Shown here in pieces: positions 8,143-16,988 of a DNA stretch of 28,657 bases. The notes under the pieces are model-generated. The model had not been told where the DNA came from. It saw only the letters and a list, made by a program, of their open reading frames with translations, and did no database searches. The stretch is from Bacteroidota bacterium (lineage in GTDB: Bacteria; Bacteroidota; Bacteroidia; Chitinophagales; Chitinophagaceae), in NCBI GenBank assembly GCA_023436425.1, contig JAEZJD010000078.1, positions 1 to 28,657 on the forward strand, written 5' to 3'. Position 1 is the stretch's first letter, and each line of letters begins with the position of its first letter. A program made the translations under genes and the position numbers.

Positions 8143-9786
8143 ATGATGAAATATTTATTGGCCGCCATCCTAATCGGTTCCCTATCCTTCTGTAATAGCA
8201 ATAAAGACTCCGATTCAGACGAAAACGGTGGGTCTGGCAGCTCTGAAAAAAAAGTAAGCAAGCGAGATTATAGCATCACTAAAGAAAATTCGTACTCCGA
8301 CCTTTTCTTCGACAGTACGGAACTGGAGAAATTTATTGTAGAGAAAAAAGTACCCGATTCGCTCGTGCGGCGGCTGCGTAGTTTTTACAACACCCGCAAT
8401 TATCAATATGCCTGGTTTTCCAGCGATGGGCTGACCGAGCAGGCGAGAGCATTCTGGAATCTTCACGATTATGTGACTACCTATGACAAAGACACTGTGC
8501 TAAAAGATAAAAGTTTGCAAAAAAGAATGGATGCGTTAATTGCAGAAGAGAATCTCTCCGTGGGTGAGGGAAACAAATCTTACCTGAATACAGAACTTAC
8601 CCTAACCCAGCATTTCATCACCTACATGCTGCGCAATTTTGAGAAAGGCTATGTGAAAAGGAAAGAAATGGAGCGCTTCATTCCATTTAAGAAGAAAGAC
8701 ATTCTCGCGGAAGCGGATTCTCTTCTAAATAAAAAACATAAAGACGACAAGTATTTTGAGGACGTTCATCAGACTTATCGCTTACTGAAAGAACAATTAG
8801 GACGGTATTACAACATTGCTAAAGCAGGCGGTTGGCCGCAGGTGAATTTTGAAGGCAAATCACTAAAGAAAGGTTCGTCCAATCCTGCAGTTACCACAAT
8901 AAAAAAGAGACTTCAGATTTCCGGCGATATGCCGGGAAAAGACACGAGCCAGGTTTTCAACGACACATTAGAATACGCGGTTAAAGTATTTCAAAAAAGA
9001 CTCGGATATAAGCCCGACGGAATTATTGATGCCGCTCTGTTGAAGGAGATAAACGTACCTGCGCTCAAGCGTGTCGAACAAATATTGCTTAACATGGGTA
9101 GAATGAGGTGGATGCCTGTGGAACCATCCGGTCAGCTGATCGTTGTTAACATACCAGAATTCGTGCTCCACGTGTACGAAGGAGGGAAACAGGCGTGGCA
9201 AATGAACGTTGTGGTGGGCAAGGAAGGACACAACACTGTGAGTTTTAGCGGCGATCTGAGTACCGTAGTGTTTAGCCCGTATTGGAACGTGCCTCCCAGC
9301 ATTGTGAAAAATGAAATTCTACCGAAAATGGAAAGTAATCCCGGATATCTGGCGAGCCAAAACATGGAAATCACGGGCAATGACGACGGGCTGCCATCTA
9401 TCCGACAGCTGCCCGGTCCCAAAAATTCGCTGGGAAGAGTCAAGTTCCTCTTTCCTAATAGCTTCAACATTTATTTTCACGACACACCGGCGAAGAGTTT
9501 GTTCGAAAATGAGAAGAGAGCCTACAGCCACGGGTGCATTCGGCTGGAGGAACCTGAAAAGATGGCGCAATATCTCTTAAAAGACAACCCGTCGTGGACG
9601 CCGGAGAAAATACAGGCAGCCATGAACAGCGGCGATGAACAGCATGTGAAATTGAAAAAACCGGTACCGGTGATGATAACTTATTACACCGCTTGGGTAG
9701 ATGGCGAAGGGCTGCTGAACTTTAGGGAAGATATTTACCAACACGACGAAACGCTTGCAAAAAAAATGTTCAGCAACGTTTTATAA
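8143..9786 (+). CDS. Lipoprotein L,D-transpeptidase, YcbB/LdtD type
   Basis: About 547 residues. Forms 3-3 (meso-DAP to meso-DAP) cross-links in peptidoglycan or links other molecules to it, with a cysteine nucleophile. It begins with a signal peptide and lipobox LSFC, so it should be lipid-anchored, followed by an acidic Ser/Asp-rich linker. A central peptidoglycan-binding-like segment is visible (LKKGSSNPAVTTIKKRL to VFQKRLGYKPDGIID). The YkuD catalytic domain follows, with a HDTPAK histidine and the YSHGCIRL motif carrying the catalytic cysteine at about residue 465. The order of scaffold, PG-binding and YkuD domains fits the LdtD/YcbB subfamily. Two ATGs stand next to each other at 8143 and 8146; either works, and the upstream extension to 8122 is not needed. 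Confidence 0.9.
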   Translation: MMKYLLAAILIGSLSFCNSNKDSDSDENGGSGSSEKKVSKRDYSITKENSYSDLFFDSTELEKFIVEKKVPDSLVRRLRSFYNTRNYQYAWFSSDGLTEQARAFWNLHDYVTTYDKDTVLKDKSLQKRMDALIAEENLSVGEGNKSYLNTELTLTQHFITYMLRNFEKGYVKRKEMERFIPFKKKDILAEADSLLNKKHKDDKYFEDVHQTYRLLKEQLGRYYNIAKAGGWPQVNFEGKSLKKGSSNPAVTTIKKRLQISGDMPGKDTSQVFNDTLEYAVKVFQKRLGYKPDGIIDAALLKEINVPALKRVEQILLNMGRMRWMPVEPSGQLIVVNIPEFVLHVYEGGKQAWQMNVVVGKEGHNTVSFSGDLSTVVFSPYWNVPPSIVKNEILPKMESNPGYLASQNMEITGNDDGLPSIRQLPGPKNSLGRVKFLFPNSFNIYFHDTPAKSLFENEKRAYSHGCIRLEEPEKMAQYLLKDNPSWTPEKIQAAMNSGDEQHVKLKKPVPVMITYYTAWVDGEGLLNFREDIYQHDETLAKKMFSNVL

Positions 9787-9818
9787 ACCATCAACTTAAT
9801 TTGCAGTGATTTTGTCAC

Positions 9819-10988
9819 ATGCAATTAGTAGAAGTTACAAACAGCGAAACGGCGAGGGATTTCATTAAAGTAAATGTGCTTATCAACCAAAGTAATCCCA
9901 ATTACATACGTCCGCTTGACAAAGATGTAAACGCCGTTTTTGACCCGAAAAAAAATAAGACATTTCGCTTCGGCACTGCCAAGCGGTGGCTGCTAAAAAC
10001 ATCAGACGGTGAGTTAATTGGAAGAATTGCGGCATTTACTAACAAAAAATATCGCAACAAAGGTGACGATGTTCCTGTAGGAGGCATTGGATTTTTCGAA
10101 TGCATAAACGATCAATCCGCAGCAGATCTGTTGTTCGACGTGGCAAAGCATTGGCTAATGCAACAAGGCATGCAGGCGATGGATGGACCAATCAATTTTG
10201 GTGAGCGGGACAGATGGTGGGGGCTGCTTGTGGATGGTTTTCAGCCACCGGTTTATTGTCTCAATTTTAATCCACCTTACTATAAAGATCTGTTTCAAGC
10301 CTATGGCTTTCAGGTGTTCTTCAATCAATTTTGTTTCGGCATGAACCCGAAACAACAGCTAAGCGATAAAATTTTTGAACGACATGCGGCACTGGCAAAA
10401 GATCCAGACTTCAGCGCAAGGTATATGGACAAAAGAGACATGGAAAAATATGTACAGGATTTTACCAAAGCGTACAATGAAGCCTGGGCAGGTCACGGCG
10501 GATTGAAGCAGTTAGATGTAAAAGTTGTTAGAAAGATGTTTCAACAAATGAAACCAGTAATGGATGAAAAAATAAACTGGTTCGCCTACTACAATGAACG
10601 CCCGATTGCCATATTTATCAACCTTCCGGATCTTAATCAATGGTTTAAATATTTGAACGGAAAGTTTGACTTACTCCACAAACTAAAATTTCTCTGGATA
10701 AAAAAAACGAAGCCTTGCAAAAAGTTCATCGGGCTCATTTTCGGTATTGTACCCGAATTTCAGGGCAAAGGTGTTGATGCCTACATCATCGTGGAAGCGG
10801 CTAAAGTGGTGCAATCGCCGGCTGTGGACTACACCGACTACGAAATGCAGTGGATAGGAGATTTCAACCCGAAGATGTTGAATGTTGCGGAAAACTTTGG
10901 CGAAACATTTAAGTCAAGAACATTAACAACTTACCGCTACCTTTTCGACAGAACAAAAGAATTCAAGCGCCATCCGATGCTGCAATAA
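9819..10988 (+). CDS. GNAT-fold acetyltransferase-like protein (YghO-like)
   Basis: 389 residues. It resembles the YghO-like group of putative N-acetyltransferases: an N-terminal part with PNYIRPLDKDV, KRWLLKTSDGELIGRIAAF and a GGIGFFE segment; then MDGPINFGERDRWWGLLVDGF, GYF-type NPPYYKDLFQAYGF; and a C-terminal half with a GNAT motif-A-like stretch VPEFQGKGVDAYII (Q315-G-K-G). The glycine-rich turn suggests acetyl-CoA binding in the C-terminal half, so the protein may contain two GNAT-like folds of which one is degenerate. The substrate is unknown. It follows the L,D-transpeptidase by 32 bases on the same strand and is probably co-transcribed, which hints at an envelope link without proving one. 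Confidence 0.75.
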   Translation: MQLVEVTNSETARDFIKVNVLINQSNPNYIRPLDKDVNAVFDPKKNKTFRFGTAKRWLLKTSDGELIGRIAAFTNKKYRNKGDDVPVGGIGFFECINDQSAADLLFDVAKHWLMQQGMQAMDGPINFGERDRWWGLLVDGFQPPVYCLNFNPPYYKDLFQAYGFQVFFNQFCFGMNPKQQLSDKIFERHAALAKDPDFSARYMDKRDMEKYVQDFTKAYNEAWAGHGGLKQLDVKVVRKMFQQMKPVMDEKINWFAYYNERPIAIFINLPDLNQWFKYLNGKFDLLHKLKFLWIKKTKPCKKFIGLIFGIVPEFQGKGVDAYIIVEAAKVVQSPAVDYTDYEMQWIGDFNPKMLNVAENFGETFKSRTLTTYRYLFDRTKEFKRHPMLQ

Positions 10989-11079
10989 ACCTGCGCAGAA
11001 CAAACTTTTCCACAGCAAAAGACGGCTGCCGATTTGTTCATTTTGGTGCTCCCCAAAAACCTATCTTGCAACAGCTTTT

Positions 11080-12873
11080 ATGGAAAAATTTATTGTTTCT
11101 GCGAGAAAATACAGACCGCAAAGTTTCGACACGGTTGTCGGTCAGGAGCACATTACAACCACTTTAAAAAATGCGATAAAAAACGAGCAGCTTGCGCATG
11201 CTTTCCTTTTTTGCGGACCACGGGGCGTGGGCAAAACAACATGTGCCCGTATATTGGCAAAAACGATAAACTGCCAGAATATAACGGTTGACGGTGAAGC
11301 ATGCAACGCTTGTTCATCCTGCGTCTCATTCAACGAAGGAAGCTCCATGAACATTTTTGAATTAGATGCAGCTTCCAATAATTCGGTTGAAGACATTCGT
11401 GCGTTGGTGGATCAGGTAAGATTTGCGCCCCAGGGAGGAAAATACAAGGTTTATATCATCGACGAGGTGCACATGCTTTCTTCATCGGCGTTCAACGCGT
11501 TTCTCAAAACTTTGGAAGAACCTCCACCGTATGCAATTTTCATTTTAGCTACTACAGAAAAACATAAAATTCTTCCAACAATACTTAGCCGTTGTCAAAT
11601 ATTTGATTTTAAGCGAATCACGTTACAGGATACAGTTAATCATCTGAAGGGAATTGCAAAAAAGGAAAACATTTCCGCCGAAGACGCCGCACTTCAACTT
11701 ATCGCTCAAAAAAGCGAAGGTTGCATGCGTGACTCACTCAGCATTCTCGATAAAATAGTCAGCTTCACAAATGCCCACGTGACTTACGACAATACAATTG
11801 AGCACCTCAACATTCTCGACGCTGAATATTACTTCAAGTTGATGGATTGCATGCTGAACCAGGATTTGGCTGCTGCCATGCTTTTGTTTGATGATATTGA
11901 TAAGAAGGGCTTTGAAGGAGATATGGTGCTGAATGGCTTTGCAGAATTTATCCGCAACCTCCTTATATGTAAAGATGAAAGAGTAATCTCGCTTCTTGAA
12001 GTGGTAGATAGTTTTAAGCAAAAATATTTCGAAACTTCTCAAAAGACTGATCCCGCGTTTTTAATCAGTGCATTGAACATCATCAACGAAGCGGAAATAA
12101 ATTTTAAAGCTGCACGCAATAAACGATTGCATGTTGAACTAACACTAATAAAACTTTGCTACCTAAATCAGGCAATAGAAATAACCGGAAATGGAAGCGG
12201 CATAGATAAAAAAAAACTAACTGAATCGGCAAAACCGCTGGCGTTCAAAACCATTCAGCCGGTCTTTGTTCAAAATAAAAATAACCAGACCGCTAAACCT
12301 GAACCAACTGCCACTTCAAGCGCAAAACTGATCATCGAAACAGCACAAGAAGAAAAACCGGCGGCTGCTCAGATTCAGGAAGAAAATGAAATTTACAAAC
12401 CTGTTCAAAACAGTGGTTCGAAAAACAAGTTAAGGTCGCTCGAATCTCTTCGCCAACAAATCAGCAAAAACAACTCGCAACAAGCAGCTGTTGATAATCC
12501 ACTGACGCAGACAGCTCTTGAACAATCGTGGAAAAACTTTTGCCAGCATTTGAAACAAAATAAAAATGCTGCATTGCAAGGATTTGCATCGGCAAAACTT
12601 TCGGTTATAGATTCAAATACTTTTGAAGTAGAAGTAAATAGCAAGATCAATCAAAAGTTTATTGAGTCTGAAAAGCGTGATGCTTGTGAATTCCTGAAAA
12701 GTGAACTGTCCAACAAAAAGATCCAGTTCAGCATTTCACTTGTACAAACGGAAGAAGTAGAAGACGAAACAGATAAACCATTGAGTGCAAAAGAGCAATA
12801 CCAAAAATTGGTGGAAGAATTTCCATTGGTTAAAGAATTAAAAGACCGTTTAAAGCTCGATTTGGATTATTGA
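11080..12873 (+). CDS. dnaX: DNA polymerase III subunit gamma/tau
   Basis: Clamp-loader ATPase that opens the beta clamp and ties together the replisome; 597 residues. The AAA+ core has Walker A GPRGVGKTT (K52), four zinc-binding cysteines C65, C75, C78 and C81, Walker B IIDEVHM (126-132), sensor 1 ATTE and the SRC arginine finger (170-172). Domain III ends at about residue 370. A Lys/Gln/Ala-rich linker follows, then a C-terminal tau-type domain from about 480 to the end. Nine consecutive A (12208-12216) encode K377-K379 right at the boundary between core and linker, with stops close by in both other frames, so a shorter gamma-like product is plausible. The start ATG at 11080 gives the usual FIVSARKYRP N terminus. 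Confidence 0.96.
   Translation: MEKFIVSARKYRPQSFDTVVGQEHITTTLKNAIKNEQLAHAFLFCGPRGVGKTTCARILAKTINCQNITVDGEACNACSSCVSFNEGSSMNIFELDAASNNSVEDIRALVDQVRFAPQGGKYKVYIIDEVHMLSSSAFNAFLKTLEEPPPYAIFILATTEKHKILPTILSRCQIFDFKRITLQDTVNHLKGIAKKENISAEDAALQLIAQKSEGCMRDSLSILDKIVSFTNAHVTYDNTIEHLNILDAEYYFKLMDCMLNQDLAAAMLLFDDIDKKGFEGDMVLNGFAEFIRNLLICKDERVISLLEVVDSFKQKYFETSQKTDPAFLISALNIINEAEINFKAARNKRLHVELTLIKLCYLNQAIEITGNGSGIDKKKLTESAKPLAFKTIQPVFVQNKNNQTAKPEPTATSSAKLIIETAQEEKPAAAQIQEENEIYKPVQNSGSKNKLRSLESLRQQISKNNSQQAAVDNPLTQTALEQSWKNFCQHLKQNKNAALQGFASAKLSVIDSNTFEVEVNSKINQKFIESEKRDACEFLKSELSNKKIQFSISLVQTEEVEDETDKPLSAKEQYQKLVEEFPLVKELKDRLKLDLDY
12208..12216 (+). promoter_or_regulatory. Candidate slippage site in dnaX (nine A)
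   Basis: Nine A in frame as AAA AAA AAA. Shifting to the -1 frame gives ACT AAC TGA, ending at 12222-12224 (381-residue product). Shifting +1 ends at TAA 12218-12220 (379 residues). A GGAAG at 12193-12197 lies upstream and CTGAAT/ATTCAG (12221-12226 with 12253-12258) can pair downstream. Confidence 0.5.
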
Positions 12874-12886
12874 ACTTTCGAGGTAG

Positions 12887-12917
12887 TTGCATTTACGAAT
12901 CGAACTTTTTAGTTTTG
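12887..12917 (+). promoter_or_regulatory. Bacteroidota-type promoter of rpe and the methyltransferase
   Basis: TTG at 12887-12889, a 20-base spacer and TAGTTTTG at 12910-12917, an exact match to TAnnTTTG. Transcription would start about 35-40 bases before the rpe ATG. Confidence 0.65.
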
Positions 12918-12926
12918 TTCAATTCG
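12896..12926. repeat. Imperfect inverted repeat around the rpe -7 element
   Basis: CGAATCGAAC (12896-12905) pairs with GTTCAATTCG (12917-12926), 9 of 10 positions, across an 11-base centre that contains the -7 element. No T-run follows, so it is a poor terminator for dnaX. It could be an operator. Confidence 0.45.
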
Positions 12927-12961
12927 ATCATCACCATTACTGATTACTTATCCATCATCAC

Positions 12962-13609
12962 ATGCCGATTGTCGCCCCATCATTGCTTTCTGCAAATTTT
13001 CTGAAGTTGGAAGACGAATGCCGGATGGTTCATGAAAGTGAAGCAGAGTGGTTTCACCTAGACGTGATGGATGGCAGATTTGTACCGAACATTAGCTACG
13101 GAATGCCTCTCATTAAGCAGATGAGAAAAACGACTGACAAGGTTTTTGATGTGCACCTCATGATTGTGGAGCCCGAAAAATATGCAGAAGATTTCAAGAA
13201 CGCAGGTGCCGATATTCTTACAGTTCATTATGAAGCCTGCACACATTTACATAGAAATATTCAACAAATAAAGTCGCTGGGCATGCAGGCAGGCGTTGCA
13301 CTCAATCCTCACACGCCGGTGCTTCTGCTGCAAGACGTTATCAGGGACATCGACCTTGTTTTAATTATGAGTGTCAATCCGGGATTTGGAGGACAGCAAT
13401 TTATTCCTCAAACCTTTGAAAAGGTAAAGGAGCTGAGAAGGATGATTGATGAAACGCAATCGAAAACAAAAATTGAAGTAGACGGAGGTGTGACATTGCA
13501 GAATGCAAAATCAATTGTGGAAGCCGGTGCCGATGTATTGGTAGCAGGAAACACGGTTTTCAGTTCCCCCGACCCAACGGCTACGATTTTTATGCTAAAG
13601 AATAGCTGA
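12962..13609 (+). CDS. rpe: Ribulose-phosphate 3-epimerase
   Basis: Interconverts D-ribulose 5-phosphate and D-xylulose 5-phosphate in the pentose phosphate pathway; cytoplasmic TIM barrel, 215 residues, normal length. Catalytic and metal positions are visible: S10 in APSLLSANF, H32 and D34 in WFHLDVMDGRFVPN, H65 in FDVHLMI, the phosphate and substrate loop MSVNPGFGGQ, and D174 in IEVDGGV. The ATG at 12962 yields the canonical PIVAPSLLSANF start. Its stop overlaps the start of the methyltransferase by one base (TGATG), which indicates translational coupling. A good promoter lies just upstream, so it is probably independent of dnaX. Confidence 0.96.
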   Translation: MPIVAPSLLSANFLKLEDECRMVHESEAEWFHLDVMDGRFVPNISYGMPLIKQMRKTTDKVFDVHLMIVEPEKYAEDFKNAGADILTVHYEACTHLHRNIQQIKSLGMQAGVALNPHTPVLLLQDVIRDIDLVLIMSVNPGFGGQQFIPQTFEKVKELRRMIDETQSKTKIEVDGGVTLQNAKSIVEAGADVLVAGNTVFSSPDPTATIFMLKNS

Positions 13610-14361
13610 TGAAAGATTTGTTTTCACAACAGTCAACTTTTTACGCAAAATATCGCCCCACCTACCCGCAACAATTGTTTGACTACATCATCAGTTTTAC
13701 TAAAGAACAAAATGCAGCATGGGATTGCGCAACCGGCAACGGACAGGCAGCAGCTGCGCTTGCAGAAAAGTTCACAAGAGTGGAAGCGACCGACATTAGC
13801 AAAGCACAGCTGAAGCAAGCGATTAAAAAGCCTAATATCAACTATAGCATTGCGTCAGAAGAAACAAATTTTGACGACAACAGTTTTGATTTAATTACAG
13901 TGGCACAGGCGTACCACTGGCTGAACTGGGAAAAATTTCACGATGAAGCTACACGAGTTGGAAAAAACGATGCAGTGGTTGCAATTTGGGCATACAGCTT
14001 TTTTAACTGCGATGACGAGGGTTTGAATCTCCTCACACGTAAATTCTATTTCGATATCGTGGGACCGTACTGGGACCCCGAAAGAAAATACGTGGATGAA
14101 GAATATAAAACTGTAGAATTTAATTTCCAGCCGTTGAGTACAAGAGACTTTGAGATCACAGTAAATTGGGATAGGGATGATCTGAAAGGTTACCTCACTT
14201 CATGGTCGTCCGTGCAAAACTTCATCAAACAAAATAATGTATCTCCGCTAACGTTAATCGAGGATGAATTGCAGAAAGTATGGGAAGGCAAAAACACGAT
14301 AAGTTTTCGGTTTCCCATTTTCTTAAAAATTGGAAGAATTGAAAAGCCGGCGGCTCGATAG
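13609..14361 (+). CDS. Class I SAM-dependent methyltransferase
   Basis: 250 residues. Rossmann-fold methyltransferase of the Methyltransf_11 type: motif I is WDCATGNGQAA (about 38-48), the acidic residue at the end of strand 2 is D62 (EATDISKAQL), and the post-II block is FDLITVAQAYHWLNW. The Q-A-YHW sequence and the YAKYRPTYP N terminus recall the trans-aconitate-methyltransferase-like and related small-molecule methyltransferases, but no substrate can be assigned. It overlaps rpe by one base and is therefore co-translated with it; the pairing with a sugar-phosphate epimerase does not suggest an obvious joint pathway. Confidence 0.88.
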   Translation: MKDLFSQQSTFYAKYRPTYPQQLFDYIISFTKEQNAAWDCATGNGQAAAALAEKFTRVEATDISKAQLKQAIKKPNINYSIASEETNFDDNSFDLITVAQAYHWLNWEKFHDEATRVGKNDAVVAIWAYSFFNCDDEGLNLLTRKFYFDIVGPYWDPERKYVDEEYKTVEFNFQPLSTRDFEITVNWDRDDLKGYLTSWSSVQNFIKQNNVSPLTLIEDELQKVWEGKNTISFRFPIFLKIGRIEKPAAR

Positions 14362-14390
14362 CTTTACTTTTATTTGCTAAAACTGCCTGA

Positions 14391-16865
14391 GTGAAACTGC
14401 GTTTGTTATTGATTTTGCTGGTGTGCTCTCTTACTTCTGTTGCGCAAAGAAAATTTGCCACTGTCAGCGGAAAGGTGGTGGACGAAAATGAAAATCCACT
14501 CAGCAACGTGTCTGTACTCATTCTTGGGCAGCAACGCGGCATTACCACGTCAGATTCAGGCAAATTTTCTCTCAGAGTTCCCGCCGATAGAGCTTTTGCC
14601 CTCGTGTTTTCTCACAGCGGTTATAAATCGGAACAGCAAAATTTTCTGATGAACGAAGGCGAACAGGAAACTATTACCATTAAAATGGAAAGAAAGTCGG
14701 ATGCCTTGCCCGATGTGGTGGTGCGGGATGAACGGCAGCGCACAGAAGTTGGCTTAATTCGTCCAAATCCAAAATCTGTGATCAACCTTCCGTCACCTGT
14801 AATGGGTGTGGAAAGTATGCTCAAGGTTTTTGTTGGATCCAACAATGAACTGACCTCTCAGTACAACGTTCGCGGAGGCAGCTACGATGAAAACCTGATT
14901 TATGTGAACGATTTTGAAATCTTCAGACCGTACCTTGTTCGCAGCGGCCAACAGGAGGGACTTAGTTTCATCAATCCGCAAATGGTGAAGAATATTAACT
15001 TTTACACCGGCGGATTTCCTGCGAGGTATGGCGACAAAATGAGTTCCGTTCTGGACATTCAATACAATACGCCAAAAACTTTTGGGGGCTCTGCGTACAT
15101 CAGCATTCTTGAGCAGGGCTTTCATTTGGAAGGACTTACCGCTGGTAAAAAGCTTAGCTATATCGCGGGTGTTCGTAATCGTAGCAATAGAAACTTACTG
15201 AGCAAACAGGAAACGCAGGGCATTTATACTCCATCTTCCTCAGATCTGCAGGCTTTAATCAATTATCAGATATCAGCTAAGTGGAGCAGCGAGCTGCTGA
15301 CGAATTTCTCTTCAACAAAGTTTCATCTCATTCCCCAAACGAGCCAGCTTACATCATCTGTTTTCTCGCCGTTTTTTACCGCAAATCTTGGAGTTGACAT
15401 TTATTTTGAAGGGCAGGAAAAAGATCAGTATAGTACAGGAATGGTGGGACTTTCTACTACATTTCAACCCTTACAAAACCTGAAACTAAAGTGGCTGGCA
15501 TCACGTTTCGAAAACGACGAACAGGAAAACGTGGACATTGCGGGTGCTTACTTGTTTGGCGACAGAGACTTTGATAGCCGCAGCTCTTCTTTCGGCTTGA
15601 TTGTAAATCCGCTCGGCGCCGGCATCTATCAAAATTTTGCCCGCAATAGGTTGAACATAGTCAACTACAATTTTTCACACAAAGGAAGCGTCATAAAAAA
15701 CCAGCACTTTTTTCAATGGGGGGTTGGTTACGATAACACCAAAATCGCCGACAAGCTGAACGAATGGGAATACCAGGATTCTGCTGGTTACGCCTTGCCG
15801 TTCAATCCCAATCTGCTGCAGATGAACAAAGTGCTGAAAACAAAAGCAGATTTAAACATCAATAAATTTAGTGGATACCTACAGGACAATGTTGCCTTCA
15901 GCAAAGGCAATGCATCATACACGTTGCAGGCTGGTCTGCGATACAACTACAATGATCTGAACAACGAATTTCTACTGTCTCCAAGAGTCGGCGCCTCATG
16001 GAAGCCGGGGTGGCAACATGACGTAATCTTCCGGCTTGCCGGTGGTGCTTACCATCAGCCGCCTTTCTACCGAGAATTGCGAGATTATCAGGGAAATATC
16101 AACACACAATTGAAAGCTCAAAAAAGCTGGCAAACTGTTGTGGGTATGGATTACAACTTTATCGGCTGGAATCGTCCGCTGCGACTTACAACAGAAGCCT
16201 ATTATAAGTCGATGACCGATGTTGTTCCGTATGACATAGATAACGTTCGAAGTCGCTACTTTGGAAAAAACAATGCAAAGGCTTACGCAACAGGTTTGGA
16301 GGCAAGGCTTTTTGGCGAGTTAGTAAAAGACGCAGAAAGCTGGATAAGTGTGGCTTTCATGCGTACACGAGAAAACATTGAAGGCGATTTTTACACTGTA
16401 TACAAGCTCGATTCGCTACAACAACCTATCGATAGCAGCTTGGTGGAAGGTGGCTGGCTTCGACGGCCCACAGACCGAACACTGACATTCGGAATGTTTT
16501 TTCAGGACTATTTAGCAACCAACAAAAACTTCAAGGTGTATGTGAACACACTTTGGGGAACCAACCTCCCCTACAACATCCCCGGCAGTGTGAAGTATAG
16601 AAATGCTCTACGCATCGAGCCTTATGTACGAATGGACATTGGCTTCAGTGCTTTGCTGCTTGACGTGGAAAAATCAAACAGAAGAAGTCACAGTCCCTTC
16701 CGAAATTTTGAAAATGTTTGGGCGAGTCTTGAAGTCTTTAATTTGATCGACCGCCCGAATACGATTTCTTATCTGCTCATCAAAGATTTTGCAAACAACG
16801 TGTTTACGATGCCAAACCGCCTCACGCCGCGATTGCTCAATCTAAAGGTGGTTGCAAACTGGTAG
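14391..16865 (+). CDS. TonB-dependent receptor with CarboxypepD_reg-like domain
   Basis: 824 residues, outer membrane. A signal peptide (about 1-18, ending SVAQ) is followed by a carboxypeptidase-regulatory-like beta domain (about 22-95, VSGKVVDENENPLSNVSV to the KMERK strand). A plug domain follows, with YNVRGGSYDENLIYVND and a GGFPARYGDKMSSVLDI block, and then a long beta-barrel with alternating aromatic strands ending in VVANW, a typical C-terminal aromatic. No clear TonB box was seen. It lacks a SusD partner nearby, so it is not a SusCD glycan-uptake pair; the ligand is unknown. The reading frame starts with GTG at 14391, just before a hydrophobic signal sequence; no ATG gives a signal peptide. 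Confidence 0.88.
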   Translation: MKLRLLLILLVCSLTSVAQRKFATVSGKVVDENENPLSNVSVLILGQQRGITTSDSGKFSLRVPADRAFALVFSHSGYKSEQQNFLMNEGEQETITIKMERKSDALPDVVVRDERQRTEVGLIRPNPKSVINLPSPVMGVESMLKVFVGSNNELTSQYNVRGGSYDENLIYVNDFEIFRPYLVRSGQQEGLSFINPQMVKNINFYTGGFPARYGDKMSSVLDIQYNTPKTFGGSAYISILEQGFHLEGLTAGKKLSYIAGVRNRSNRNLLSKQETQGIYTPSSSDLQALINYQISAKWSSELLTNFSSTKFHLIPQTSQLTSSVFSPFFTANLGVDIYFEGQEKDQYSTGMVGLSTTFQPLQNLKLKWLASRFENDEQENVDIAGAYLFGDRDFDSRSSSFGLIVNPLGAGIYQNFARNRLNIVNYNFSHKGSVIKNQHFFQWGVGYDNTKIADKLNEWEYQDSAGYALPFNPNLLQMNKVLKTKADLNINKFSGYLQDNVAFSKGNASYTLQAGLRYNYNDLNNEFLLSPRVGASWKPGWQHDVIFRLAGGAYHQPPFYRELRDYQGNINTQLKAQKSWQTVVGMDYNFIGWNRPLRLTTEAYYKSMTDVVPYDIDNVRSRYFGKNNAKAYATGLEARLFGELVKDAESWISVAFMRTRENIEGDFYTVYKLDSLQQPIDSSLVEGGWLRRPTDRTLTFGMFFQDYLATNKNFKVYVNTLWGTNLPYNIPGSVKYRNALRIEPYVRMDIGFSALLLDVEKSNRRSHSPFRNFENVWASLEVFNLIDRPNTISYLLIKDFANNVFTMPNRLTPRLLNLKVVANW

Positions 16866-16988
16866 AATATTCGCGTCTCCACTTCCGCTTTGGTGCACAA
16901 AAGTCGTCCCTTCCACTGACGAATATCATCTCTTTTCTGCCGTTACTTTTTGAGGTTTGAACCCGATTGCTTTCTTTAAATCTTCACT

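Noticed and set aside
11034..11075. Promoter for dnaX with a TATCTTGC -7 element
   Set aside because: Two mismatches to TAnnTTTG and poor spacing to the nearest TTTG; too weak to list.
11034..11291. 85-residue open frame over the start of dnaX
   Set aside because: It is a shadow of dnaX in another frame and lacks any recognisable domain.
14391..16865. SusC-like glycan-uptake receptor
   Set aside because: No SusD gene follows and the protein is shorter than typical SusC, so it is called only a TonB-dependent receptor.
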